From Leptospira saintgironsiae (lineage in GTDB: Bacteria > Spirochaetota > Leptospiria > Leptospirales > Leptospiraceae), in NCBI RefSeq assembly GCF_002811765.1, contig NZ_NPDR01000004.1:186001-250000 (forward strand): a stretch of DNA of 64,000 nucleotides, written 5' to 3'. The translations under genes were made by a program, and so were the position numbers. The notes under the pieces were generated by a model. The model worked only from the letters and a program-made list of their open reading frames with translations, did no database searches and had not been told where the DNA came from. Within the stretch, counting starts at the first letter, position 1; the number at the start of each line of letters is the position of its first letter. Below are positions 44,136 to 52,555 of the stretch, piece by piece.

Positions 44136-45630
44136 CATTTAGAATGTGTTTTATAGTCAATTCTTCCTGGATCCCAGAGTTTTCTAAAAACTTCTCATCG
44201 TGAGAAACGACTATAATTGCAGCCTTAAACTCACGAATCAGCCCTTCCAGAAATTCTATATTTCCTAAATCTAAATTATTTGTGGGTTCATCTAAGAGTA
44301 GAAGTTCCGTTTTTTCCGTACTTAACAGTCCTCTTGCCAATGCCGCTCTCAAACGTTCTCCTCCGCTGAGTGTATAGGCTTTTTGAAAGACTGTGTCCTT
44401 GAAAAATAGGAATTTCGCCAGTCCGCTTCGGATCTCGCTTTCATCTAAAGTGGAAACATCTCTTACATTTTCAAAAATACTCTTAGAATCATCTAATTGA
44501 TTACATCTTTGGTCTATATATAGAGTATTCAATTTCCCTAATGTGATTGACCCTCTTGTTTCCAAGTCTGATCCAAGTAATGCTTGCAATAAACTGGATT
44601 TTCCAGATCCATTTATTCCCTTAATCGCGACCCTAATATTTCCTTTCCAGGAAAAGTTTAAATTTTCCTTATAGATCCAATCTTGAAAACGGATATTAAA
44701 ATTTTTTGCCTCTGCAACTAGTTTTTGAGAAGGTATTTCTTTTCCGGAAAGATCCGCATACATGACCGGATCGATTTTTAGTCGATCCATCGCATTATAT
44801 ACTTCTCGGATCTTCTCATTTGCTTTTTCTAAACTAGAAGTACTTACTTTTCCGGAAGTAGTTTGTGCATTACTCTTACGAGCACCTAATAATATTTTTG
44901 GTATTCCACCTTTTGCTGCTGATTTTGCACCTTTGCGATTTCTTTTTTCTTGTTTTTCGATCTGTTCTATTCTTTCTGCTTGGGCAATATCTCTTTCTCT
45001 TCTTGCTTTTTCCAGAGCGATTATCGAATTTGTTCTTTCTCTTTCCTTGGTTTCTTCGTAGGAATTCCAGCCACCTCCGTACTTGTTTAAGCCTAAATTA
45101 GATAGTTCTAAAATAGTTTCACAAAGTTTTAAACATTCTCTGTCGTGAGATATGAGCAGAAATCCGTATTCATATTCTTTTAAGAATCGGATTAGGACTT
45201 TTTTTGCTTCTCCGTCCAGATCGTTTGTGGGTTCATCCAGGATTAAAAATTGGTCTTCCAATTTTTCTGCCAGACGTACCCTCATCCATTCGCCTCCGCT
45301 TAATTGATCACAGAAACTTTTTCGATCAATACCCGTTAAAAGTTTTTCTCCGAGTAATGACCAAGAATAATTCTGTAAATATTCTTCTACAGTGATCCGT
45401 TCCGGTTTTTCTCTTTGAGGTAGATAAGAGATTGCAGAATTTCTGGAAATTTTTCCTTTGCTAGTTTCAATTTCTCCTGAGATCAATTTGGCAAGATAGG
45501 TCTTTCCAATGCCGTTTGGACCCACAAGAACAGTGCGTTCTTGTCCTAAAGAAAAATTAAGATTTTGGAATAGAATACGTCCGTCCGAAAATTCGAAAGA
45601 GACGCCATTTGCGACGATACTTGATTGCAT
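44125..45630 (-). CDS. ABC-F family ATPase (possible ribosome-protection type)
   Basis: 501 residues with two ATP-binding cassettes and no membrane segments. Cassette 1: Walker A VGPNGIGKTYLAKLI, signature QLSGGEWMRVRLAE, Walker B FLILDEPTNDLDG. Cassette 2: GINGSGKSSLLQALL, signature TLSGGERLRAALAR, Walker B LLLLDEPTNNLDLG. Between them is a long basic helical linker (about 185 to 285), rich in Arg/Lys, with KRNRKGAKSAAKGG, the interdomain linker that enters the ribosome exit site in ABC-F proteins. Family members act in translation control or protect ribosomes from antibiotics. The leader (45631-45700) looks like an attenuator, which favours an inducible resistance role, though substrate class is unknown. 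Confidence 0.87.
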   Translation of the reverse strand: MQSSIVANGVSFEFSDGRILFQNLNFSLGQERTVLVGPNGIGKTYLAKLISGEIETSKGKISRNSAISYLPQREKPERITVEEYLQNYSWSLLGEKLLTGIDRKSFCDQLSGGEWMRVRLAEKLEDQFLILDEPTNDLDGEAKKVLIRFLKEYEYGFLLISHDRECLKLCETILELSNLGLNKYGGGWNSYEETKERERTNSIIALEKARRERDIAQAERIEQIEKQEKRNRKGAKSAAKGGIPKILLGARKSNAQTTSGKVSTSSLEKANEKIREVYNAMDRLKIDPVMYADLSGKEIPSQKLVAEAKNFNIRFQDWIYKENLNFSWKGNIRVAIKGINGSGKSSLLQALLGSDLETRGSITLGKLNTLYIDQRCNQLDDSKSIFENVRDVSTLDESEIRSGLAKFLFFKDTVFQKAYTLSGGERLRAALARGLLSTEKTELLLLDEPTNNLDLGNIEFLEGLIREFKAAIIVVSHDEKFLENSGIQEELTIKHILNVTN

Positions 45631-45700
45631 AACAAACCCTTTGCGCGATTTAAGCGCAGATTAAGAAAATCGATTGGGATGGGTTTGTTTAAGATGCCAT
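45631..45700 (-). promoter_or_regulatory. possible translational attenuator with a 3-codon leader ORF upstream of abc-F
   Basis: Minus-strand order: GGAG, TCAT, ATGGCATCTTAA (a Met-Ala-Ser-stop ORF, 45700-45689), immediately AACAAACCC, an inner TGCGC/GCGCA stem, then GGGTTTGTT ending directly at the ABC-F ATG (45630). AACAAACCC and GGGTTTGTT are perfectly complementary (9 bp, 41-base loop), so the Shine-Dalgarno-like AAGGG is locked in a stem. A ribosome at the leader stop would cover the first arm and free the start. This layout is known from inducible antibiotic-resistance genes; here it is a sequence-based inference and a 3-codon ORF could be chance. Confidence 0.5.
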
Positions 45701-45812
45701 ATGACTCCGGTTGCCCAGAGGATTATTAGACTGACGGAAAAGCTTTAAAATTGCAAGGAATTCTGCGACTATACGTTCTTACTATATGATTTTTCTGACC
45801 CCTGGGACAATG

Positions 45813-46736
45813 CTAAGTGAACGAACGACGAAATTCGACAGGAGTAAGTTTTGTCTTACTTTTGAATAGTTTACTAAAAGATTGGGAGTGTTCGAAACCT
45901 AATTCATAAGCGATTGCGGTTATCGGCAAATCGGTAGTAGACAATTTTTCTTTTGCCTGTTCGATCAATTTATCATGAATATGCTGCTGAGTACTCTGGC
46001 CGGTTAATACGTTTAACAGCCCGCTCAGATATTTAGGAGAAACATTCAATAGATCCGCTACATATTGAACTGAAGGTAGACCTTTTTCTCTTAAGTCTCC
46101 TTCCCGAAAATATTCGACTAAAATTTCTTCCAAACGATCCAAGAGTTTGTGATTCGTGATCTTTCTTGTGATAAACTGGCGGTGATAGAATCTTTCCGCA
46201 TAATTGAGTAGAGTAGTAATATGGGAAATAATGATGTCCTGACTAAATTTGTCGATATTGGAATGATATTCTTGCCGAATATTACCAACGATATCGTTCA
46301 ATACGACTTCTTCTTTTTCAGACAGGAATAAAGCCTCATTTACAGAGTAATCAAAATATTCGTATTTCCGAATATTCTTAGCCAATGCGGAATTCCAGAT
46401 GAAGTCTGGATGGACGAGCAAGATCCACCCTGCATGTTCCGGTTTTCTGTCATTACCTATCTCGATCCTGAAAACTTGACCGGGAGCCATAAAGAACAAG
46501 ATACCATCGTCAAAATCATATTCCTGCTGCCCATATTTCATTTTTACGGCAGAGTTCCTTTTTAGAGAAATGGAATAAAAATCGAGAGTCCAACTCGTAA
46601 GATTAAAATCCGAAGAATGTATAATAGATCCATAATCTACTACACTAATCAAAGGATGTTCAGGTTTTGGCAAACCTCTCAACTGATGGAATTCGCTGAT
46701 GGTCTTAATTCTATATGGTTTTTGAATGTCTTTCAC
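45813..46736 (-). CDS. AraC-family transcriptional regulator
   Basis: 307 residues from a GTG start. An N-terminal cupin-like sensor (about 40 to 150, with GQQEYDFDDGILFFMAPGQVFRIEI) precedes the C-terminal double helix-turn-helix (about 215 to 307): LPSVQYVADLLNVSPKYLSGLLNVLTGQSTQQHIHDKLIEQAKEKLSTTDLPITAIAYELGFEHSQSFSKLFKSKTKLTPVEFRRSF, the AraC/XylS signature. It starts 6 bases after the NmrA-like gene on the same strand and probably controls it or responds to its metabolite. Similar pairs occur in many bacteria, with the regulator usually activating the reductase gene. Confidence 0.9.
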   Translation of the reverse strand: MKDIQKPYRIKTISEFHQLRGLPKPEHPLISVVDYGSIIHSSDFNLTSWTLDFYSISLKRNSAVKMKYGQQEYDFDDGILFFMAPGQVFRIEIGNDRKPEHAGWILLVHPDFIWNSALAKNIRKYEYFDYSVNEALFLSEKEEVVLNDIVGNIRQEYHSNIDKFSQDIIISHITTLLNYAERFYHRQFITRKITNHKLLDRLEEILVEYFREGDLREKGLPSVQYVADLLNVSPKYLSGLLNVLTGQSTQQHIHDKLIEQAKEKLSTTDLPITAIAYELGFEHSQSFSKLFKSKTKLTPVEFRRSFT

Positions 46737-46742
46737 GTAAGC

Positions 46743-47648
46743 CTACTTCATTCGCTCATAAGCCGAAGCAAAATTTTTAGCAAAGTCCTTTAATTTGGTC
46801 CTTTCCAATCTAGGTCGATTTCGGAAATAGTCCTCATACAATACTCCGCCTCTTCTGGATGCATTCATTTCCATAAAACCTTTTGCAGTTTTTGGATTCA
46901 TTCCGGCTGAGATCATTCCGTTCAATGCTTCTTCATCGGAGATAACTGTCCATTTCAGATCAGGTTTTCCGATCTCTTTGCCCAAAATTTTAGCGATGTC
47001 ATTCGGAGAAACTTCATCACTTGCGATATATCGAATACTTCTTCCTTCGAAAGGTTTTTCAATCTCTTCTGCAATTACCTCAGCAATGTCGGAAGGAGAA
47101 ACCCAAGGCTCTATTTCATCTCCCCCATAATTGGATATGATTGCTCCTTTTGCCTTTATCGTTTGTATAAATGCAAACATATTATAATAAAATCCGACCG
47201 GACGCATAAACTTAATAGAAACATCGCTCGGTAATCTTTTTAGGATATTTTCCGCCTCATGATGAAAAGCAAGTATCCCACTATCCGAATTGGTATGTGC
47301 TCCTATACTACTCAAATGGATTACTCGCTTAATTCCTGATTGTTCGATGGCTACTTTATAACTATTCGCAATCTGACGGATTGCATCCATGATATCCAGG
47401 TTCTGATCAAAAAAGCTTTCGTAGCCGATCGCTTCCATAACATAAACTATATCAGCGCCTTGAAAAGTTTGCGATAAGAATTCGCTATCTTCCATTTTGC
47501 CGATAGAAGCAATAGCGCCTATCGCTTCTATTTCCTTTCTCCGCTCCGGTTTACTACTGATAACAGTAACCGAGTGACCCTTGGAGATCAATTCTTCGGT
47601 AAGTGGTTTGCTGATATGTCCGAGTGAGCCTGTAATAATAATCTTCAT
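46743..47648 (-). CDS. NmrA-like/QorB-type NAD(P)-binding oxidoreductase
   Basis: 301 residues with the atypical SDR Rossmann fold: MKIIITGSLGHISKPLTEELISKGHSVTVISSKPERRKEIEAIGA at the N-terminus, IKRVIHLSSIGAHTNSDSGI in the middle, and a conserved DIAEVIAEEIEKPFEGRSIRYIASDEVSP near residue 195. Members include redox-sensing NmrA proteins and quinone reductases; the catalytic Tyr-xxx-Lys of classical SDRs is absent, as usual for this group. AGGAGA precedes the ATG. Paired with the AraC regulator 6 bp downstream and divergent from vapBC. Confidence 0.85.
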   Translation of the reverse strand: MKIIITGSLGHISKPLTEELISKGHSVTVISSKPERRKEIEAIGAIASIGKMEDSEFLSQTFQGADIVYVMEAIGYESFFDQNLDIMDAIRQIANSYKVAIEQSGIKRVIHLSSIGAHTNSDSGILAFHHEAENILKRLPSDVSIKFMRPVGFYYNMFAFIQTIKAKGAIISNYGGDEIEPWVSPSDIAEVIAEEIEKPFEGRSIRYIASDEVSPNDIAKILGKEIGKPDLKWTVISDEEALNGMISAGMNPKTAKGFMEMNASRRGGVLYEDYFRNRPRLERTKLKDFAKNFASAYERMK

Positions 47649-47792
47649 AGGTATTCTCCTGAATTAGAGATGCTTGTATAAGCGGTATTTCCTATTCAGA
47701 TCGAGTTAGGATATGATAAGTTCTTTTTTGAGAGATTATTCGTGTAGCCGAACTTCAGGTGAATGTAGGCGTTTTGCAGGAATACAAAGGTC

Positions 47793-47821
47793 TTGACATT
47801 GTTTAAAATATATATTTTAAT
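47793..47821 (+). promoter_or_regulatory. vapBC promoter with an 18-bp palindrome, likely leaderless start
   Basis: TTGACA (47793-47798), 17-base spacer, TTTAAT (47816-47821). A perfect palindrome TTAAAATATATATTTTAA (47803-47820) fills the spacer and -10, the usual place for antitoxin autorepression. Transcription would begin at about 47828, the first base of the VapB ATG. No Shine-Dalgarno is present, in keeping with a leaderless mRNA. Confidence 0.68.
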
Positions 47822-47827
47822 ATATAT

Positions 47828-48058
47828 ATGAATCGAGCTAAGATATTCAAAAATGGAGACAGTCAAGCGATCCGTCTTCCGAAAGAATATAGATTTAAAG
47901 GCAAAGAAGTCTATATCCATAAAGAAGGAGAAAACGTAGTATTAACTCCTATAAACGATGCCGTTGATGGATTTTGGAATACTCTAAATGAATTTTCCAC
48001 TGACTTCAAAATAGAAAGGGATCAGCCTAAGGATTATGATAGGCGTGATCCTATATGA
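47828..48058 (+). CDS. vapB: VapB-type antitoxin (SpoVT/AbrB-like)
   Basis: 76 residues. N-terminal AbrB-type DNA-binding swapped hairpin: RAKIFKNGDSQAIRLPKEYRFKGKEVYIHKEGENVVLTPI, followed by an acidic-helical tail (DGFWNTLNEFSTDFKIERDQPKDYDRRDPI) that wraps the toxin. Binds and neutralises VapC and represses its own promoter with VapC as corepressor, by family rule. The stop overlaps the vapC start (ATGA). The perfect palindrome in the promoter is the likely operator. Confidence 0.92.
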   Translation: MNRAKIFKNGDSQAIRLPKEYRFKGKEVYIHKEGENVVLTPINDAVDGFWNTLNEFSTDFKIERDQPKDYDRRDPI

Positions 48059-48456
48059 ATAAGTATCTTTTAGATACAAATATTTGCATTTATATCATTA
48101 ATCAAAGACCTGATTCAGTTTATAAGAAATTTAAGAAGGTAGCTTTAGAGAATATCTATATCTCTTCTATTACGGAATTTGAATTAAATTTTGGCGTCGA
48201 AAAAAGTCTTCATAAAGAAAAGAATAGAAGAGCATTAGCCGATTTTATCGGATATTTAAATATATTACCGTTTGATAGCAATTCATCAGAGATTGCTGCT
48301 AAAATACGTTTCAGTTTAGAGAAATTGGGGAAACCGATAGGCCCTTTTGATCTATTAATCGCATCTCAAGCTATTTCTAATGATCATATCCTTGTGACTA
48401 ATAATGAAAAAGAGTTCAAAAGGATTAAAGACTTAAAACTAGAGAATTGGTTATAA
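48055..48456 (+). CDS. vapC: VapC toxin, PIN-domain ribonuclease
   Basis: 133 residues. PIN motif residues are visible: MNKYLLDTNICIYII (Asp7), TEFELNFGVEKS (Glu42 region), GKPIGPFDLLIASQA (Asp about 101) and ILVTNNEKEFKRI. Such VapC proteins cleave specific tRNAs or rRNA sites in a metal-dependent way when freed of VapB. Its 4-base overlap with vapB shows coupled translation. It ends 3 bp before a 17-18 bp copy of a tRNA 3' end (see the repeat at 48459). Confidence 0.94.
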   Translation: MNKYLLDTNICIYIINQRPDSVYKKFKKVALENIYISSITEFELNFGVEKSLHKEKNRRALADFIGYLNILPFDSNSSEIAAKIRFSLEKLGKPIGPFDLLIASQAISNDHILVTNNEKEFKRIKDLKLENWL

Positions 48457-48458
48457 AG

Positions 48459-48476
48459 TGCACCTACCGGGACTCG
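48459..48476. repeat. direct repeat matching the tRNA-Arg 3' end, copy 1 (att-like)
   Basis: 18 bases, TGCACCTACCGGGACTCG, identical to 48617-48634, which is the discriminator base, acceptor arm and T-arm end of the tRNA-Arg gene. The copies are 158 bp apart. Integrases of genomic islands typically target this tRNA part and leave a copy behind. The 140 bp between them are GC-rich, non-coding and of unknown origin; no integrase gene is visible. Confidence 0.6.
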
Positions 48477-48616
48477 CCGTTACGCAATCTCGCATCCTGC
48501 TCGATTTAGCTCCACGGCGTCTTTTGCACTCGCATCGCCATCCTTGGCTCGCGACGCATTTGCGACGCTCTCTACGGATCGCTGCAAATTGCTTTCGTGC
48601 AAAAGCTTCGAGTCCT

Positions 48617-48688
<72 letters not shown>

Positions 48689-48829
48689 TTATGTTGGTGA
48701 GTTTTTGTGACTTACCCAAGCAGTCAATCTGATTCCTGGAGCAGGGATTTTACCTAAATGTCAGTAAAGTTTCAAAGGTTTTTAGCTTACATTTTGCTGC
48801 TCTTATTCAACTTGCCCATAGGCGCTTGC

Positions 48830-50272
48830 ATGTTTTCCCTTCGACATTTTTTTATAGTCTGTATCTTACTCCCTGTTTCGATTTTTTCGGAAGGGGAGAA
48901 GGTTGCAATCGACCTAAATGAATCCAAACGTCTCTCTAAACAAGAACTGAAAGAAAAAAGAAACGGTTGGTATGCGACTGGACTTCCTGTTTTTTCAGAA
49001 GATCCTGTAAGAGGACAGGGATACGGTGCCAGAGGATTTTTATACCAAAATGGAAATCGTACGGATCCTTATTTCGAATTCCAGCCTTACAAATATAGAT
49101 TCGGTGCTCAAGCTTACAAGACTACAAAAGGTGCAGACTATTACGAATTCACATTTGATAGTCCTTTTCTTTTCGATACCGCTTATAGATTAAAGACAAG
49201 TGTTTCGTATAGCACAAATAAGAACTCTCAGTATTTTGGGATTGGAACTGACACGTTACGCGAAATTCAGTATAGAGATCGAAACCAACCTACTGGAGCA
49301 CTGAGGAATGGTGGTAACTTCTCCGATTTAGAAGATGCACTTTCCTATCGCAGACCTTCTTCTCCCGGATCCGTTTATCCGTATGAAAGTAATGTTTTAT
49401 ATAATACTTATGAATTTCGTTCTTCTACCGCTACATTCTCTGTGGACAAAACTTTTTGGGGAGCTTTCCGCTGGATCATTGCTCCCGAGTTTTCTCAGAA
49501 TGTGATCCGCACTTACGATTATCCGAACGGAAGAATTGCAACGAATGGAGATTATTATTCAGTAGCAAGGGATCCAGCAACTGGTTGGGGTTCTCCTTAT
49601 CCGAACGGAACATCTAAACTAACCAAAGATTACCAGGCAGGGCTCATCAATGGATATCATGGTGGAAATGTAAATTATATCCATATAGGACTTGCTTACG
49701 ATACTAGAGACTTCGAACCGGATCCTGATTCTGGTGTTCTATTAGAGATGAATTATTCTTCTTCTTCCAAACGTGCTGGTTCAGATTTCGAGTTTGAGAA
49801 GTTTTTTACCCAAGGAAAATTCTTCTATATGCCTTTTCCGAAACTTTTCGAAGAACTTGTGGTCGCGGGAAGAGCAGGACTTCATTATTCAAAAGGCGAG
49901 GTTCCTTTTTCTGAATATCGTTATATGTGGTCCATCGATGGGCCGATCAACGGACTCGGCGGTCTCCAAACTTTAAGAGGTTATAGGCAGGAAAGATTTA
50001 TCGCACCTATGATAGGTTTTGGAAATTTAGAGATCCGTTGGAGATTTGGGGCCTTCAAATTTTGGGATCAATTGGTTACGTTGAGTCTTGTTCCATTTTA
50101 TGATTTTGGTAGAGTATGGAATGGATATCATGATATCAGCACCCAAGGTTATAAATTTTCTTATGGAACAGGTTTAAGGATTATCTGGAACCAAGCCACT
50201 GTTATACTTATAGATTACGCTAAATCGAGAGAAGATTCTCAACTTTTTATAGATATAGGCCAGATTTTCTAA
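48830..50272 (+). CDS. Omp85/BamA-superfamily outer-membrane protein
   Basis: 480 residues from the start at 48830 (MFSLRHFFIVCILLPVSIFSEG, a clean signal peptide); an upstream ATG at 48758 would place a second hydrophobic stretch in front. No POTRA domain is evident: the barrel begins after about 30 residues with GWYATGLPVFSEDPVRGQGYGARGF. The Omp85 signature of the C-terminal lid loop is GLGGLQTLRGYRQERF with the RGY triad (about residue 400), and the last strands end with LFIDIGQIF. Likely a BamA-like or TamA-like barrel of short, POTRA-less type. Exact function (lipid export, secretion or porin) is unknown. Confidence 0.8.
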   Translation: MFSLRHFFIVCILLPVSIFSEGEKVAIDLNESKRLSKQELKEKRNGWYATGLPVFSEDPVRGQGYGARGFLYQNGNRTDPYFEFQPYKYRFGAQAYKTTKGADYYEFTFDSPFLFDTAYRLKTSVSYSTNKNSQYFGIGTDTLREIQYRDRNQPTGALRNGGNFSDLEDALSYRRPSSPGSVYPYESNVLYNTYEFRSSTATFSVDKTFWGAFRWIIAPEFSQNVIRTYDYPNGRIATNGDYYSVARDPATGWGSPYPNGTSKLTKDYQAGLINGYHGGNVNYIHIGLAYDTRDFEPDPDSGVLLEMNYSSSSKRAGSDFEFEKFFTQGKFFYMPFPKLFEELVVAGRAGLHYSKGEVPFSEYRYMWSIDGPINGLGGLQTLRGYRQERFIAPMIGFGNLEIRWRFGAFKFWDQLVTLSLVPFYDFGRVWNGYHDISTQGYKFSYGTGLRIIWNQATVILIDYAKSREDSQLFIDIGQIF

Positions 50273-50381
50273 GGATTTCAGAATATAGAAATTTGCTGTT
50301 CAGGATTCGTACCTTCGAAACACTTGAGTTCGGCCGGACCAAAAATACAAATCGGCCTTAGAACAATCAAAGAGAGTCAAG

Positions 50382-50726
50382 ATGAAGATCCAATCACTTG
50401 TCGGGCTAATTTCAATTCTGTCCCTGTTCCCATTTGCACTTTCTTCCTTCTCCGCAGAAGAAGAAACAAAACTGATCGAAAAAGCATTGGTGGAAACTTT
50501 ATCCACTCAAGAACAAAAAGAAGCACTTCAAAAGTATCTGACCAATCTTTCTAAAAAGAAAAGAAATGAAGCGACTCATCTGAGAGAACTTGCTTCTACA
50601 GAACCAAAACATCATTCTTCTCAGGCTCGCAAGAAGAAGTTAGTAGAACTGGCAGCTCAACTGGACAAGGAAGCTTCTATCCATGAAGCGACCTTAAAAA
50701 CTCTGCAACAATCCTTGGTTCAATAA
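50382..50726 (+). CDS. small exported helical protein
   Basis: 114 residues. Signal peptide (GLISILSLFPFALSSFSAEEE), then a highly charged, Lys/Glu-rich helical region without Cys (KALVETLSTQEQKEALQKYLTNLSKKKRNEATHLRELASTEPKHH … LDKEASIHEATLKTLQQSLVQ). It is likely a periplasmic coiled-coil protein. No family recognised. The 3' end overlaps the convergent tmk by 7 bases. Confidence 0.65.
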   Translation: MKIQSLVGLISILSLFPFALSSFSAEEETKLIEKALVETLSTQEQKEALQKYLTNLSKKKRNEATHLRELASTEPKHHSSQARKKKLVELAAQLDKEASIHEATLKTLQQSLVQ

Positions 50727-51313
50727 GAGATTTTTTCGGTTACTAGTTTTAATAATTCTTCCGTGGCGAGTTTTGCATCTAAACGGATGGTATTCTCCGG
50801 AAGAATTTCTTCGTAAGCCTTTTTGATCTTAGTCAAAGCGCTGATCGTTTCAAATCTATCTTTAGTAGTGTCTCTTCCCTTCAATCTCGCTAAAGCTTCT
50901 TCCGGTTGTATTTCCAGATAAAAAACTTTTTCGGGTTCGGGAAATCCTCTGTCTAAATTCTTTTTCAGGATTTCTTTTGCGGAGAAAAATTCCCCAGATT
51001 GATAGGCCGCCGTAGAATACATATATCGATCGAGTAGAACGATCTTTTTTTGGGAGAGTGAAGGTAGAATATTCCGGCTAAGAGAAACTTCTCTGTCTTC
51101 TAAAAATGCTTCGATTTGTTTTTCTGGAGAAAGTTCAATTTCTCCGCTTAAAAATTTTCTAAGATAAAGCCCGGATTCGTACCGAGTTGGTTCCGCAAAA
51201 CAAATTGCTGGAACATGTTTGGAGGTAAGAAGGTCTAAGACTCGGACAGATAGGGTACTTTTGCCACTTCCGTCTAAACCTTCAAAAACGTAAAATCCTG
51301 GTATTTGTGCCAT
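50720..51313 (-). CDS. tmk: thymidylate kinase
   Basis: dTMP kinase, cytosolic, makes dTDP for DNA synthesis. 197 residues from the ATG at 51313 (MAQIPGFYVFEGLDGSGKST); the open frame extends 20 codons further without family similarity. P-loop EGLDGSGKSTLS, the DRY/DR(Y/F) motif LLDRYMYSTAAYQSGEFF, and the lid region RLKGRDTTKDRFE are present. Codes leftwards and is divergent from htrA. Confidence 0.93.
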   Translation of the reverse strand: MAQIPGFYVFEGLDGSGKSTLSVRVLDLLTSKHVPAICFAEPTRYESGLYLRKFLSGEIELSPEKQIEAFLEDREVSLSRNILPSLSQKKIVLLDRYMYSTAAYQSGEFFSAKEILKKNLDRGFPEPEKVFYLEIQPEEALARLKGRDTTKDRFETISALTKIKKAYEEILPENTIRLDAKLATEELLKLVTEKISY

Positions 51314-51406
51314 GCGTTTGGATTCGAAAGCCACTTGACATGAGTGGTTTTGCTTCGAATGCTGAAAGCTCATCTACCGGAATCCCATTCCCGAGGACAG
51401 GAATCC

Positions 51407-52546
51407 ATGAAAAAAACCGACAGATTCAAAAATTTCCTGGTGATAGGCATATCCGTAATGGCCGGAGTGATCCTCTCTCCGATCTTGTATTGCGGAACAG
51501 GAAATGACAGTGCATTATTTTTAAATGCAAAATCAGATAGAGAGCCAAGTGCATCTGCGAAAGCAGCAGTCTCCATCCAAAAGGCATTCGAGGAAGTTTA
51601 TGAAAACGTTTCTCCAAGTGTTGTTTTAATCGCCACCGAAGGAACAGTAAATGTTCCTCAATACAATGATCCATTCCAAGAATTTTTTTACGGACCTCAG
51701 GGTAGAGTAAGAAATCAAAAAAGAAAAGTGAGCGGACTTGGTTCCGGTTTTATCCTCAATAAAGAAGGATATATTCTCACTAATGATCACGTAGTTCGTA
51801 ATTTCGATAAATTTAAAGTAGTTTTTAAGAATGTAAAGGAACCTGTTTCCGCTAAGTTAATCGGGACAGATCCAATGATCGACGTTGCACTTCTAAAGGT
51901 AGAAGCGAACCAAGATCTTCAGCCGATTGAGATTGGAGATTCTTCTGCTGTGAAAGTAGGGGACTGGGCAATTGCGATCGGTGCGCCATTCGGTTTAGAA
52001 CAATCCATGACCGTAGGTGTGATTTCCAAAGTAGGAAGAGGTGGTATCGATAATTCTGGAGTTCATTATATCCAGACAGACGCTGCTATCAACCAAGGAA
52101 ACTCAGGAGGACCACTTCTAGACATTAACGGAAGAGTAGTTGGTATCAACCGTATGATCGTTTCTCCAAGTGGTGGATCTATCGGTTTAGGTTTTGCAAT
52201 TCCAATCAACGAAGCTAAAGCGATTGTAGAAGAATTAAAATCTGGCGGAAAAGTTAAACGTGCTCGATTGGGAGTCGCGTTAGATGATCTTACCGAAGAA
52301 ACCGCAAAAGAACTCAAACTTTCCGGGCCAGAAGGTGCATTCGTTCGCCAAGTTCAGAACGGTAGCGCTGCCGCAGAAGCTGGTATCGATGTAGAAGACG
52401 TGATCCTCGAAATAGACGGGACTAAGATCAAGAACGCAAATGATGTGGTTTCTAAGATCAGAGCTTCCAAAGTGGGGCAACGTGTTTCGATTGTTGTATT
52501 TAGAAAAGGCCAGATATTAAAAATTTCGGTTAAGCTGGCGGAGTGA
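51407..52546 (+). CDS. degP: HtrA/DegP-like periplasmic serine protease
   Basis: 379 residues from the ATG at 51407 (MKKTDRFKN), with AGGA upstream. N-terminal membrane anchor ([19 protein letters not shown], a Cys at the end), S1C trypsin-like domain with catalytic His in ILTNDHVVR, Asp in MIDVALLKV and Ser in [12 protein letters not shown], then a single PDZ domain ([42 protein letters not shown]). The one-PDZ form matches DegS/HtrA-type sensors or quality-control proteases of the periplasm. ruvB follows 9 bp downstream. Confidence 0.93.
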   Translation: MKKTDRFKNFLVIGISVMAGVILSPILYCGTGNDSALFLNAKSDREPSASAKAAVSIQKAFEEVYENVSPSVVLIATEGTVNVPQYNDPFQEFFYGPQGRVRNQKRKVSGLGSGFILNKEGYILTNDHVVRNFDKFKVVFKNVKEPVSAKLIGTDPMIDVALLKVEANQDLQPIEIGDSSAVKVGDWAIAIGAPFGLEQSMTVGVISKVGRGGIDNSGVHYIQTDAAINQGNSGGPLLDINGRVVGINRMIVSPSGGSIGLGFAIPINEAKAIVEELKSGGKVKRARLGVALDDLTEETAKELKLSGPEGAFVRQVQNGSAAAEAGIDVEDVILEIDGTKIKNANDVVSKIRASKVGQRVSIVVFRKGQILKISVKLAE

Positions 52547-52555
52547 TTAAATCTT

